DNA from: Sindora glabra
Taxonomy: Eukaryota; Streptophyta; Magnoliopsida; Fabales; Fabaceae
NCBI GenBank assembly: GCA_020226215.1
Contig: CM035236.1
Coordinates: 1,617,001-1,681,000, forward strand
Length of the DNA stretch: 64,000 bases
Direction of reading: 5' to 3'
Part shown: one piece after another, positions 44,363 to 58,274 of the stretch
Numbering within the stretch: position 1 is the first letter of the stretch
How the letters are laid out: each line of letters opens with the position of its first letter
Position numbers and translations under genes: made by a program
The notes under the pieces: model-generated
The model's database searches: none
What the model was told of the DNA's origin: nothing
Seen by the model: the letters and a program-made list of their open reading frames with translations, nothing else

Positions 44363-46035
44363 ATGTCCGCCATCCAAAGTGGATTCCCTCACCCTTTCGC
44401 AAAGTTTCTGCCTCTACTATGTAATCTTAACTTTGGAACTTCAACGACTATGGCAGTGTCTTCCTTCTCTTCCTCTTCTATCCCCTTAACAAGAACTACT
44501 AGCACCCTAAAATCCTTCACTCTGTTATCTTTCTATCGTCTTTTTTCCTCGCATTGACACCGCTTCTCGAAACTTCCATATCCGACCAATAACTTAGTCT
44601 GCACCCATAATTTCTGCGGCTGCAACCACCTCTGTTGGAGCCGATGTATCTTCTGTCTCTGCCACTCCCTCCAAGCCTTTGCCTTTCCGGGTTGGGCACG
44701 GTTTTGACCTTCATAGATTAGAACCTGGCTATCCATTGATCATCGGAGGAATTAACATACCCCACGAGAGAGGTTGCGAGGCCCATTCTGACGGTAACGA
44801 GATTACAACTTGAGAAGGTTCATTTTAGTTTGTTTGCTTATTGTTTTTTTTTTGGCACTGAGAAGGGTCTTCGATTATTGAATAGCGAATATTGTTCGAA
44901 ATCTGGCTTAACATTCTTTACTGGAAAAGAAATAAAATTAATCGAATTGATTGATTTCAAATTTAGGAATATAATAAGCGAGCTATGTTGCTTATTGGCT
45001 TTAATAGGGGATGTTCTGCTTCACTGTGTGGTGGATGCGATTTTGGGGGGCATTAGGTCTTCCTGATATTGGGCAGATATTTCCGGATACAGAGTGGAAG
45101 GGTTGTGTATCTTCTGTTTTCATTCAAGAATCTGTGAGTATATATATGCCACAGACAATCGTCATCTTGCCATTGCGTTTCTAGTTCTCATTTATTGTTT
45201 CCGTAGAAAATTGATACTAAGTATTAGTAATCTTTCATTTTCATTCTGAATTCCGCAGTAATCCCCCATTTAGGACTTAGGAAGTCCGTTTTAATGGAAT
45301 CTTCATGGTTTATAAGAGTTATATATAAGAGATCGAATAATTGGTAAGTTTGAGTACTAAGATAATTTCTATTCATTTCCTGTGAGAATTTGAAGAATAT
45401 TTTGAGTCTGATCTGCTTCCTTTTTGTTCAATGATCTAGAAGAAAAAGAAAAGGTGATTTATTGGAGATCAGCGGCTAAGTCCAGCATTTAATTCCCTTC
45501 CCTGTCAATCCAAGTATTAAGCTTAAGGAAATTGAAGTGGAGGATAGAGGGTTGTTGCATAACTTAAAGGTGAGATGTGCTAGAGGAGCATGATGATTTC
45601 AAGTTGCAACTGCATAAAAAATTGAGGAATTAAGGGAATTTTAAGCCAGAATGGACAGGAGAGACTGAAAATTTATTATTTATTCCTTTAGGGGTGGCAT
45701 CGACAAAATAATTAAGGGATCATGTTGAACTGAATCGTCGTGTAGATACTGAACCCCAATTACGAGTTGCTTTGGTAGTTGTTCTCCTCATGCTTTATGC
45801 TTGAATCTGGTTCTGTAGTTTTTTCTTGTTAACTTGTGTGTTGTGGTTCCAGGTGAGACTAATGCACGAGGCAGGTTATGAACTTGGAAATTTAGATGCT
45901 ACATTGATACTTCAAAGACCAAAGGTAAGCCCCCACAAGGATGCAATCAAGGCCAACTTATCTGCACTTCTTGGAGCTGACCCTTCTGTGGTGAATCTCA
46001 AAGCAAAAACGGTGGTTCTTCTAATGAAGAAGTGA
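44363..46035 (+). pseudogene. ispF: 2-C-methyl-D-erythritol 2,4-cyclodiphosphate synthase (MECPS) pseudogene
   Basis: Three exons of the plastid MEP-pathway enzyme are recognisable: 44363-44793 (transit-peptide region, then RVGHGFDLHRLEPGYPLIIG, with start at 44363 or 44449), 45008-45133 (DVLLHCVVDAILG) and 45853-46035 (GYELGNLDATLILQRPK, ending LLMKK and TGA). The working enzyme makes MEcPP in plastids, with Asp/His metal ligands in the DLHRLE motif. Four lesions break it: an in-frame TGA at about 44556 in the transit region; a 1-base loss near 44613; an extra G in the six-G run near 45045, which frameshifts exon 2; and an in-frame loss of about 17 codons between NLKAKT and the terminal LLMKK. 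Exon 2 has also lost one codon before WKG. Introns are retained, so this is a decayed gene duplicate, not a retrocopy. Confidence 0.87.
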
Positions 46036-47355
46036 GAAACGAGCTTCTGATTTTCACAGCAAAATAGATATAGAAAGAGGAGCTGGACTCTCTCGATGCA
46101 TTGGAACGAGGATTGAATTGAACCGCAGAGAGCCATAAAATACTGTGAGTCTATATTTATTAACTTGTAATGGTTACCGCATAACTATATTTCCCTCTTG
46201 ATTTGTGTAGTCCATGGCAGGTTTAAATGCTGGAATTTGAGCCTGGATTGTGTCCAAGGGCACATCAAAATTGAATTGAACACAAATTTGAATAATGATG
46301 CATGGGCAGGATAGTCGTACTTGTTTCAAACTGAAATTACGTGACTGAATCTTCATAGGGAAATTTTGAATTTTTTGACTGTCTACGCTGCCACGTGCAT
46401 AAACCAAAGCCTGACCACAATATATAGTTTCAACTGTCAAAAACGAGTAAAGACCATAAACACGGATTCATTATTAGCAGACAAGCAGTCTAATTATACG
46501 CTCACTGCGGCCACACGATTTGGCCACCCATGTGAAAAATAATTAAACGAAGTCTGCATGCGCAGTTTTTATTACCACAAAATAACTGTTGATTTAATAG
46601 AGAGGAGAAAAATCAAAGTTCTTGCAAATTACGCGGATATAGAACCGTAATGGGCTGCAAATATAGCATCTTTTTTTATGACAAGAAGGTTTGAAGTTAT
46701 AGTTGAATTTGAATATTACAGACAAAAAGTATATGGTTGCCATTCTCACATTTATTATTTTCATTTTCATATAATATGGTATTGATATCTCATCCAAAAT
46801 ATGGGAGAAATGTCTTATGTTAAGTCACAAAAAAAATATGCTTATTGGTAAATGACATTTGATTTAAAGTGTTCTTTAAAGTTTGGGATAAAGTGTTGGG
46901 AGGTAAATCCAACGAGATAACTTGATATTTAGTTCGAAATTTGAGTGTGTGATTTATGACTATCGCTACACTCAAAATTATAAAATAAATTATATATTAA
47001 GTGGATAGAGTTATTTATCTTCCTATTTAAAATTATTTTTTTAACTCATTATTCTTAAAAAATCTAATGTGGGCTGTTCTTGCAATTCGAAATGTCTCGA
47101 TACTTCAATGATACTATTGAAATATAACTTATAGGCATGTTAGGCATGAGACTTTCTTTGGAGGAGAATATATCAGCAGTGTTCCGCTAAATGTCTTGAT
47201 GCTTCAATGATACTAAGTATTGTGAGAAAATTGAGGAAAAGTTGGTATGTTGATCAAGTGGCAACCGAGAAGTATCCATTAATAATTTTAATCGAAGAGA
47301 TACTACCTAGTAACACCTAGCAAATTTTCCTTTTCCCTTCATAGTTGATTTTATG
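46036..47355. other. Intergenic DNA after the ispF pseudogene
   Basis: The first 100 bp may be old 3' UTR. The rest is AT-rich with no gene recognised. Confidence 0.45.
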
Positions 47356-48007
47356 ACTCTGTTTCACATAAAGAATTGATAAAATAGCTTATAATTACTA
47401 AGCTACCTAATTAAAAAATACTTTACGAAATTAGTTGTTGAGTTAATGAAAATTATAAAATAATATAAAAAGATATATTAATAGAAATAGATATATAATT
47501 AAAATAATTTATATTTATTTAAAAATTAAATTATATTAAAATAATCAAGAAGTTTAAAATAAAAATTTAATATGTAATTAATTATATTTTATAAATTTAT
47601 ATATTTATTTACTTACATAATTTTTATTTTATTATCATTTATAATTATTTAAAATATAATTAATTATATTTTATAATATTATTTATATATATATATTTCT
47701 ATATATTTATAATTTAAAATTATGATATAATTATGTTAAAATTAAATTAATTATATTTTATAAAAAATATTTAAATTTATATTATAAATGCATGGATTGT
47801 AAATTAATAAAAAGAATAAGGATAGATTTGAAAATTTTTTCAAGAATTCGTAACTTATAAGTTATAAACTATTTTATGTAACTTATTAAATCAAAACTTA
47901 TTTTTATTAATACGTTAGTGTGAGAAACACCTTTAAAAAATAATTTATAACTTATTAATTAAGTCAATAAATTATAAGTTAATTTATTTGTTACGTGAAA
48001 TGAAGTT
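47356..48007. repeat. AT-rich terminal-inverted-repeat (MITE-like) element
   Basis: The left end CTCTGTTTCACATAAAG.. with CTTATAATTA resembles the reverse-complemented right end ACTTCATTTCACGTAAC.. with CTTATAATTT. About 650 bp, almost pure A/T inside, non-coding. Confidence 0.5.
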
Positions 48008-50462
48008 TGTGTATCAAGAGACCACTTATTGTAGACCAAAACAAAAAAATTAAAAACAATATTTAATTTAGAAATTCAAATTTGCATGTTAAATATTTGT
48101 GAATTATTATACTGAAATTTCATTTTTTTTCAAGTTATAATGTTATAAATATTTTAACTCAATTTCCTTATTACTTCAACTTTACATTCCTACAGATTAA
48201 TGAACTGAGGAGATAAAACATTAACGCAAGTGTTAACCAAATTTTATTGAATTTTCTCCACACATACTATTTGATAAAGAAAATTATTCGATATATACAT
48301 CAAGAAATATCATTTAGATTGGCTAAAAAATAAATTTCAGAACAAGTCTTAAATATCCATATTCATTTTGAAGATATATTAAAAAATCACAACATGTGAA
48401 ATTGTTATATCCAATTATAATTCAATGTGTGCATTTGATTACGAAGACATAAACAACTGTGATCGAAACAAAACACTTCATGTATAATCTGCCGAATACC
48501 ATCCATATAAGCTATAAAGATCTACCAAGTTCCTAGTAGCAAGAGGACCACATTGACGTTACACTTTACAATGCTAAATGCTATTATTTTGATTTACAAC
48601 AGTTTCATTTAATTGTTGGATCGATAGTATTAGTGGGGGAAAAAAAAGAAAATGCAAGTTAACTGTATAGTTTATAACTATAATATTATGCACAGCATTA
48701 TTATTTGAACGGTACCATATTTACAATTTTACCTAATTTTGTACCCTAATGATTCCATTTTTTCATCTTTATTTGTAATTTTGTTAATCACAGTAAAATC
48801 ACAACTGTGACTACAGCTATAGTTTAGAATCATAATGGAAAACAAGGAATAATCTTTTAAAAAATTAAGTCGGTAGGTCTCGTAATAATTTTAGAAGCCC
48901 ATGCATGTTTCTATTGCAATGTGATTGCAATATAAGTATATTTTGTAGAATATGGATACACTAAGGGGTGAATCGGATATTTTTGCAATAATTTGATTGA
49001 AAAATAGAATTTTTATCCTTTACAAAAATAGAGTAAGTGAATTTCTTCATGGAAATCAAGTATAGGAAACACAATCAACTATGTCTGTGATCCAAGAGAT
49101 TTAACTCATGTCTTAATACTCAATAACATAATGTAATCATGCATTCAACCATAAATTTGCAGAAATTTAAAGAGTATAAAGGAAAAAGAGATGCAAATAC
49201 ATATATAGTAATTCCACCAAGAAAAAATTATACTTCCCTTCTGCACCCACTCTCCACAATTGAAATCTTCTTTGACTCTGTTACTAGTGTACTAAATCTC
49301 TTGAGACTAACAGCTTTTAAGAAGCTTTACAACGATTTTGGGTAAAAAAATAATCCCTCCCTTATGTTATCCTCACACAAAACACTCCCTAGAGGCTACA
49401 CACACTTTAACAATGATCGGAATCCCTCACCCAATACATAAACCAAAAGTTTGAGTAGAAAGAATAAATTCTTTAGTGCACCCTTATGCACAATTACCAA
49501 TTGAAGAGGTAAAATGATTTAATCTCAAAGATGGATAGTTCAAATCATTGGAGTTAAAAATTCAAAAATCAAAGCAAGAGAATGAAATATCATAAATTAG
49601 AATTTTTGTGCCTCTTATCACTCAAAAAAATGTTTAGAAATCATATATATATGAGTGGATTTTAAAACAAAACAAATGTTATTAATAGCTAATTAATTTC
49701 AAAAACATGCAGCTAATATTTGACTAAACTATTCAAATATATAGTTTGAGAAAGTCAAAATTCAAAGAATATTTGAATAAATTATTTAAATATAAGGTTG
49801 AAAATTCATCTTTATCATCCTATATTCAAACATGCTATTCAATTATGGTGGTAAAATATTTATCTTTGACTCTTCATATTTCATTATTATATTCGAATAT
49901 AACTTGTAAAAATAGTTTGTTCAAAAACAAAGTCTAACTTTTGTAAAACATTTTTGGGCACAAAATACTTGTTTTTGAAATTAATTTGAGCCATAACCAT
50001 GTGCATATATTTTTTTTTTAAATTCCTAAACTAAACTCCAATGCCTTCAAATAATCTTCAAATAATTTTGCGCCTCAATTTCAACAATCCGACATTCCGT
50101 GAAAAACATTTTTTCAAGATGATTTTAGACATTATCAAAACGTAAAATTAATTTATAATATTTTGAAAGGACTAATGTCAACATAGCCTTTTTGTCTAAT
50201 AATACGTCAGTGCTTGGGTCAGGAAAATAGAACTAGTAGAACTAGTAAAATGATCGCTCCGACTGCAATAATTAATTGTACCGATTTTGAAACATTTTGT
50301 TGCTATACGAACGAACCGAACCTTCTTTCCCCTTTCACTTTACTCTGAATTTGAACGAGCGAACCAGCAATTCTCCACAATCAAACTTCTGCGAAAATAC
50401 CTGCATATTCAATTTACAACAGATATTTTTATTCTCATTCTCAGCCAATGAATTGTCATAGT
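48008..50462. other. Intergenic AT-rich DNA upstream of the ACC synthase gene
   Basis: No gene recognised. Short open frames at 49139-49345 and 49746-49937 have no family likeness. Confidence 0.5.
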
Positions 50463-50490
50463 CACGTGTTCTTATTCTCACCCTATATAT
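50463..50490 (+). promoter_or_regulatory. Core promoter of the ACC synthase gene: G-box and TATA box
   Basis: A perfect G-box CACGTG at 50463-50468 lies just before TATATAT at 50484-50490, about 140 bp upstream of the start codon. G-boxes bind bZIP/bHLH factors; whether this one is used is inference. Confidence 0.55.
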
Positions 50491-50630
50491 TATTAGAGGT
50501 TCAATGGAGGTTGAAGTTCACAGCTCGGGATATATTCCTCTTTCACAAAAAACCTAAGAACTTGTTCCACTCGCTGATTTGAGCATATAAGATACTAATT
50601 AGTTACGATTTCTGAGGATAATAAGTCATC

Positions 50631-52613
50631 ATGGGCAACATAAGCGGTGAGCAGCCCCAATTATTGTCTAAGATAGCCACAAGCAATGGGCATGGTGAAA
50701 ATTCCCCATTCTTCGATGGTTGGAAGGCATATGAAAATGATCCATTCCATCCCACCATCAATCCTCATGGTGTTATCCAAATGGGTCTCGCAGAAAATCA
50801 GGTCAGTTTCAGATTGTAGTTCCAATATTTTGGACATTAAACGGCTTAGTTTGGAGCTAAGGTCTGAAGTTTTTTTTTCCCCCAATATCAAACTTGCAGC
50901 TTTCATTTGACTTGATTGAAGATTGGATAACGACTAATCCTGAGGCCTCCATTTGCACGCCAGAAGGAGTACGTGATTTCCGGGAATTGGCTAACTTTCA
51001 AGATTATCATGGCTTGCCCCAATTTAGAAATGTGAGTGAATATATATAGAAGAACCTTCTCAATTCACCGAGTAGTCCTATTTGAACATCTGATTAATGG
51101 AACTTGCACGTACAGGCTGTGGCTAAATTCATGACAAGATCCAGAGGAAACAGAGTGACATTCGATCCTGACCGCATTGTTATGAGCGGCGGAGCAACCG
51201 GAGCACACGAGGTCACTGCCTTTTGCTTGGCGGATCCAGGCGACGCATTTTTGGTCCCCACTCCTTACTATCCAGGGTAATAATACATTCAATTCAACCT
51301 CCATACAATTTGCAAGCCGCTGTCAATCCCTTTTGTGATTTTTTTTTTAATGGATAGAAGTTTAATCAGCTTATGTATTATTAGTAATTTATTACCTGCC
51401 CCCAGGCAGTAGGAGACAAAATATAGCATAGCAGTCACTTTCTTTGGTGAAAAGTCAATGAATTACAAACTCAGTTAAAGTTGAAATCAATTTGCAATTT
51501 TCTAACGTAAAATCTCTTTGCATATAAGCCCAAGCCATCCATTCCATATCTCATGATATGGTAGCAATTAATCTCCGGCATGCATAGTTGAGTTTAGTGA
51601 ACACGTGCTCACAAATTTTGGATCATAAATGCAGATTTGATCGGGACTTGAGATGGAGAACAGGAGTTCAACTTCTTCCAGTTGTCTGCCAAAGCTCCAA
51701 TAATTTCAAGGTGACAAAGATGGCATTGGAAGCAGCTTTCGAGAAAGCCAAAGAGGATAATATCAGAGTGAAGGGTTTGCTAATTACAAACCCATCAAAC
51801 CCTCTGGGGACTACCATGGATAGAGACACATTAACGACTGTAGTGAGATTTATCAATGAAAAGAGAATCCACCTTATATGTGATGAAATATATGCGGCTA
51901 CAGTTTTCCGCCAGCCAGGCTTCACAAGCATCGCTGAGATAATAGAGGAGGAAAACCTTGAATGCAACCGCGACCTCATTCACATTGTATATAGTCTTTC
52001 AAAAGATATGGGCTTCCCCGGCTTCAGAGTTGGCATCATTTACTCATACAATGATGATGTTGTCAATTGTGCTCGTAAAATGTCCAGTTTTGGATTAGTT
52101 TCCACGCAAACACAACAACTTATTGCATCAATGCTATCCGACGATGACTTTGTGAAGAGATTTCTTGCAGAAAGCAGTGAAAGGTTGGACAGAAGATATG
52201 GGGTTTTCACCAGGGGACTTTCCCAAGCAGGTATAAAGTGCTTGCAGAGTAATGCTGGTTTGTTTTTATGGATGGATTTGAGTCGTCTTCTTAAAAAGCA
52301 GACATTTGAAGAAGAAATCGAGTTGTGGAGAGTTATAATAAATAAAGTTAAGATCAACGTTTCGCCCGGTGTTTCATTCCATTGCGCTGAGCCAGGGTGG
52401 TTTAGGGTGTGCTATGCGAATATGGATGATAGGGCTGTGGAAGTTGCCTTGACAAGAATTCGGACCTTTATGAAGGGCATGTTACCAGCAAAGAACAAGT
52501 GTTGGCAGAGCAACTTAAGGCTAAGTTTCTCATCCAGAAGAATGGATGATATGATGTTAATGTCACCTCACTCGCCTATACCTCTCTCACCATTGGTTAA
52601 TGCCACAACTTGA
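50631..52613 (+). CDS. ACS: 1-aminocyclopropane-1-carboxylate synthase, type 1 (ACS2/ACS6-like)
   Basis: Four exons (50631-50801, 50900-51031, 51116-51276, 51635-52613) join in phase to 480 aa, normal for the family. The enzyme converts S-adenosylmethionine to ACC, the committed and usually limiting step of ethylene synthesis, in the cytosol with pyridoxal phosphate. Visible features: MGLAENQ near residue 51; FQDYHG (Y93); TNPSNPLGT; CDEIYAAT (D238, Y241); active-site lysine K278 in SLSKDMGFPG, the same number as in tomato ACS2; a substrate-binding arginine R412 in FRVCYANM. The tail carries both regulatory sites of type-1 enzymes: LRLSF (S452, calcium-dependent kinase) and SPHSPIPLSP (S465, S468, S473, MAPK). 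By family knowledge phosphorylation stabilises the protein. The three-intron layout is typical. Appears intact. Confidence 0.96.
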
Positions 52614-55600
52614 AGAAGTTGATGAACTGACACTCTTTGCACAATTAGGGATTTAAGAAGTAACTGTTACAAAGATTTGTTTGATTTTTTCTGTTATTGT
52701 TATTTCGTATTTTTGCATTGTACATAACTTTGTCATAAGACGGAATTCCTTCAACTAGCACTGCTTGGCTTGATGTAGGGTCTTAAGGCCATTACATTCA
52801 TTTTTCTATTAGAAAGAAAAGGAATTGTTGTACCTCTCACTCGTGCCCTACTTGGTGTACACTATTTATAGTTGAGTAATGCGAGCTATATGTATTAAAA
52901 ATGAAATTTGAATAAGAATTAAGGATTATTATTAAATATAAAAAATAATGAAATAAATTTATAAAATTTAACTCAATAAATATAAAAAAATTAAAATTAA
53001 AATTTTCATTTTCATTTTTATATCTATAATTTTTTAATACAATAAAATATATTTAGTCACTGAATGACTTTTTTAACACATATATATAAGTCCAGTTGCA
53101 TGAACTTAATCATATATAAATCATTTATATTAAAATACAATTAATTTAACATTCAAAGTACATTCCAATACATAATAAACTTTAACAATATGAATTTTTT
53201 TAAAAAAAATGTACTTAAAAGGATAGAAATTATAAAATTATTATTTCTAATATTTTCATTCTAGAGGATGTCGTATTCATGTTGAAAGAAGTTCACAACG
53301 TCCGTATGAATTTTGGGTCAGGAGGGGTGTGGTTTACTTCTAAAATTATAAGAGATTGATTAAAAATAGCGTAAAAAAGGTCTTCCATTTTTTTTTTCTT
53401 TTGCTTTTGGGATTAATAAATACATGTTTGGTTCTATATAATTTTTATAAAATGGCAGAAAGACAACGAGGATTCGATTTTCCCTTATAGAGGACAACTT
53501 GCATTAATTACTGGTCCAGTTAGTCCTCTTCGTAGAAAATTCAGTTCTGCTACAGGCTGTCTTCTTTGTCAAATCCTACAATATTTTGCTAGTGAACTTA
53601 GCATATAAAGAAAAACATTCTTATTTATGAAACAAGTTCATCAGAAGACACAGAAACATAACACATATTCCAAATATTACGAGTCAACTGCCGGCTTTTG
53701 TGCTCAGAAAGTCTACCAGTTATTCCTTAACAATTTTTTATCTTTTATCGTTGTTTAAAAAGCATCCTTTTCTACATCAATGGATTCCGATGTAATCTGG
53801 TATATATAATTAGCAAATATATGAATAAAAAAAGGCGGCTGGCTGGTCAACTAATTAATTTTCACCATCATCATCTCGATCTTATGATGTTTACTCGATA
53901 ACCAGTTATTTTGATTTGGGTTACTCAAGGGATAAATATAATGCAGAAACCAAAGATTATTTAGTGGTTTTGGTTATAATTTAAAGATGACATCATCGGG
54001 TATCTTTGGCCGGTTGCTGCAATTAATCCCTGTACGTCGAGTCGACATGAAAAATGAAAGCAGGCCATGGCATGAGCAGTGACCACACACAAAAAATATC
54101 ATAAATTGCAAATGACCTAAGCAGCTATGTATATAGAAGGTTGCTGTTCTTGCAATGAAAAGGTAGTAAAGTTTAATAAATTCCTCCCCACTTATATTCA
54201 TACATATTATACAAAGTTAATTCTTTGATATGGATGGCATGCATATGAGTTTAGATTCATTAACATTATTGATGGAAACATCATCTATCTCAAGACGAAC
54301 AACAGGGTGTCTTACGCGTTCTGGGATCAAAACTAACGAGCAAACGACAAGACAAGCCTTGGCACCCAAGAAAATTGATTGGACCCCACGCGTTATACTA
54401 CATTTTTCTTGCCCCTTAATATGACAGAGCTGGTGGTTTGTCAACTTCAATATTGAGACAGAAAGGAATAAAAAATTACAAGGATGCTTTTCAGGGTTAG
54501 ATATACATTTGAGAGGGCCCTTGTCCTCACTGAAAAGCAATATTACATTGGGGTTGCCTCAATGGGATTTCGCTTTATCTAGAGAAGCTCCTAATGTCAG
54601 GAGAGAGACAATCCAATAGCCATTTTTGTTGTAATCAGCAGCCTGTCTTCATTTGATAAATGAGAAAAATTCCTTACTTACTTCGGGACTTGTACTAACT
54701 CACGATATGAGAAAAAAATAAAAGGAAACTCCTTTATACACTGATAACAAGTTGCAAATGTAAGTTTTTAAAACTTATGAATATATCTTATCCATTGATT
54801 TTTAAAACGAATCTTGCTGTTATGAATCTAAATCTTCATCCAACGGTTCAATTTTTCGGGACTGGATTTTAGGATTCCATTTTCGGATGAAATTGGGTTA
54901 CTCAAAAATAAATAAATAAATATATATATATTGAAGGTGGGATTCAAATCTATTATATTTATAAAATTAAATTTAATAAATGTGATTTATCATCTTATAG
55001 TAGCAATTTTTAATTTATATTTAAAATTTAATTTTGAATGCATATAACATTATTAAAATAATATTTGTCAATTTTGTTAGTTTTGTAGAATTTATATATA
55101 TTAAAAATTATGTTATATTTTTTAAAATTTAAAGCATCAAAAATTAAAATTACCTTCTGTCTTCCCTTCCATTAAGAATAGGAACACTGTTTTGATACAA
55201 ATATACGAGTATTTCGTCATTTCTTTCAAAACATCTCTGATCAGTGATTGGTATGTCATAGAAAAACCAACCACAATGCTTTGTTGCAATAATTAAGATT
55301 TAACCTAAAAGAATTTTTGTATGTTCGAATTATATTGTATATTATAAATTATATTCAATAAATAAAAATAATTATTAATTTTTATAATTTTTAATATTTT
55401 ATAAATTAGAAAAACAATTTTTAATATATAAAAATTTTAAAAATTTAAAATAAATAATAAAATTAATAATTATCATTTTATTTATTAGATAAGACTAATG
55501 ACATATGATATAAATAGAGTATTCGATAATTTCTCCCAACATAAATCCGGACATGCTAATAGTGTTAGTACGGGCTTCACTGGCGAGCGAAGTCATGCAA

Positions 55601-55865
55601 TACTGTGTTTTTAGTTTGTGCCTTGCTTGGTTCAATTAATTGTGGCATTTGATTAACTTAACAATTATACGTAGACTTGGACTTATTCAAGTCAACCATT
55701 AGCTTTACGTTTGGTGCACGGAAGTGAAATGCTAGCACAAGGTTTTTCAAAAGTAGCTGTATTTTTTTCAGGCGGGCCTCCGAATGATTGACATATGGTG
55801 ATACTACCAACCAATGGCCTCTTGAGGGGAAAAAAAATAGTAAAATATTTAAACGAAGATTTAGA
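52614..55865. other. 3' flank of ACS and intergenic DNA
   Basis: The first 200 bp are probably 3' UTR. The remainder is AT-rich; short open frames near 53974-54540 have no family likeness. No gene recognised. Confidence 0.5.
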
Positions 55866-56396
55866 TCACAATTTTAAAAATCGGATCAAATTAGTAAGTT
55901 GAATTAGTGAATTAGTAAATTGGCCAATGAATCAATCCAGCTAAGATTACTAAATTAAAATTTTGTGTGAATTGATGTGAAATAATTAAAATTGATGTTA
56001 ACTGATCAAAATGATTAAACCAATTTTTAATAAGTTTCATGTTTTTCCGCAAAAAGGTAAAAATTTATAATTCATAATAATTAAGATATAATACCTTCAT
56101 AATTTTAGATCAATTGAAGTTATATTACTTTTTAAAAAATATTTTTAACATAATTTATTAATATATTACTTATATTTTATTATTTATTTATTCATATCAT
56201 TAACTTATATTGTACTATTTTTTTAATTTTAGCATGACTTGTTATTATAAATATATCTAATACTAATGTGTGTGTATGTACATATATATAATTTATAATT
56301 TTAATTGAAAATTAATTTAATCAATGAATTAGTAGTTAAATTAGTAAATCAATGAATCAATAACTTGTCTAAATCAAGGACAGGTGTGATTTTAAA
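55866..56396. repeat. Interspersed hAT-like MITE
   Basis: The left end ACAATTTTAAAAATCGGATC resembles the reverse-complemented right end ATAGTTTTTAAAATCACACC. Just inside are repeated ttagtaaattgg/gaatcaat words, a common plant repeat pattern also seen in decayed form near 10560-10620. Non-coding; gatca occurs in both flanks. Confidence 0.45.
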
Positions 56397-58274
56397 AACT
56401 ATGGATCAAATTGTACAATAAGGTAAGAAATTATTATGCACTAAAGAAACAGAGGAATATTTATATATTTTAATTATTTTATATATATTTATGCATATTT
56501 AATAAAAAAGATTTACTTATTAACTTTTCATATATCAGATATGTGAAATTTATATGTATTAAAAAATATTTTTAAATTTTTTAAGATATTAAAAATTATA
56601 ATCACCTTATTTTATTAAATAAAGAAAATAATGACATATCTTATAATCAGAGCATATTAATATTTTCTAAAAGGAAAGATGCCCAAAAGAGAGAGATGGA
56701 GAATTAAAATTTAGTTGTTGAAGCAGCCTACTATAAAATTTCATGCTTCTAATTGCGAGCTCCCATGATTAAGAATGAATTTGTGATATTTCCATGTTCC
56801 CGTGTCTCTTTTCCCTCACATACAGTGGATTTAAACTCAGTTTTGGAGTCCCGGGTAACGAAGGAGGAATGCATTTCCTTCAAACTATATCTACCTTTGG
56901 TTTCTTCAGGTGATCACCATCACCATTACATTGCATTTAATTGGCAAATAATTTTAAAGCCAAAGACTTAACACCTTAATTTAGAGTGCCGTGGATCGTG
57001 AAATTATTTCAACATTTTTACAAATATTTTAAGAAAATATATAATTTTTATGTTTGGTTCAAATTTTAAAAAAAATATATTTTTAAGAATATTTTTAACT
57101 TAATATTTTCTTAAAATATTCTTATGAGGAGATGAATATCTTATATTTTCATAACATAAGAACATTATATTGATATAAATAAACCATTTTATCCATTCTT
57201 ATATTAAAACCTTTTAATTATTAATATGTGATTTCACCATCCTTTATCACTAATGACCACCAAATCCATAACTGTTGATTACTTCATTTTAATGATGATT
57301 TTTTTTAATCTAACAAAAATTTTAAAAGTTCAAAATAATTATAATATAGTATTTTAATATTCTTAGAATTATTTTTAATTGAACTAAATATGATAATATT
57401 ATATTCTCAAGAATTATATCCTTAGAAATTACATTTTCTAAAATATTAGAATTTTTAAAAATATTTGATTATTCAAATCAAATGCAGCTCGAAGATTTCC
57501 ATATTTATATAGTAGGATTCTCTTAGTAGAGGTACAAAATTGATGGATATTCATGAAGCCTTTTAACCCATCCACCTTTGAAGTAATTCAAATTCATCTA
57601 TTATATTTAGCGGATCAAATGAACGAGTAAAAGATTTATTTATTAAAAAAATCATTTGTAATCCATTTATAGATATCCATTATTCATTTACTTCATATTT
57701 TTTATTTTATAATTAAAATAAATATTTAAGAAAATAATAATTAACAATTTATCCATAATTTGTATTGCAATATAAATAAATTACTAATTTTTAATTTTTA
57801 TCAATTATAGAATTGAGAATTTATGTATTTAATTGTGAAATAATATTTATTAACAAAATATATATTATTGCATAATTACCTAAAATTTTGGGAGGTAAAA
57901 AAGAATGATTTATGTAAAATTTTTTGACATAATTATATGATATTAATATATAATTTTAAAATTTTGGAGGGGTAGCCTTTGTGCCCCAAATATGATCGTG
58001 CAATGCATAGCCAAAAAAACGCGCGCGCGCGGGCGCACAATTTTAAAAGGAAAATGACCATTACACAAGCCTGAAATCTTTATTCATTCAAAATATCTAT
58101 ACCCCATTTTACACGCGCCATATGAGTTCCGGATTACATTGTACAATTTGATTGTTTATTGAGCGTTAATCACTCTTCTCAATCCACCAATTTTGCAAAT
58201 TACAGAGATTGGTTCATTTTATCCGGCGACACCACTAACATTAATACAGGTTATGTGTTTGAGAGACAGAATGA
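56397..58274. other. Intergenic AT-rich DNA
   Basis: No gene recognised. A weak inverted-repeat pattern (tttaaaaaaaatatat and its complement) spans about 57039-57470 and may be a decayed MITE. A short (CG)n run is at 58021-58036. Confidence 0.4.
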
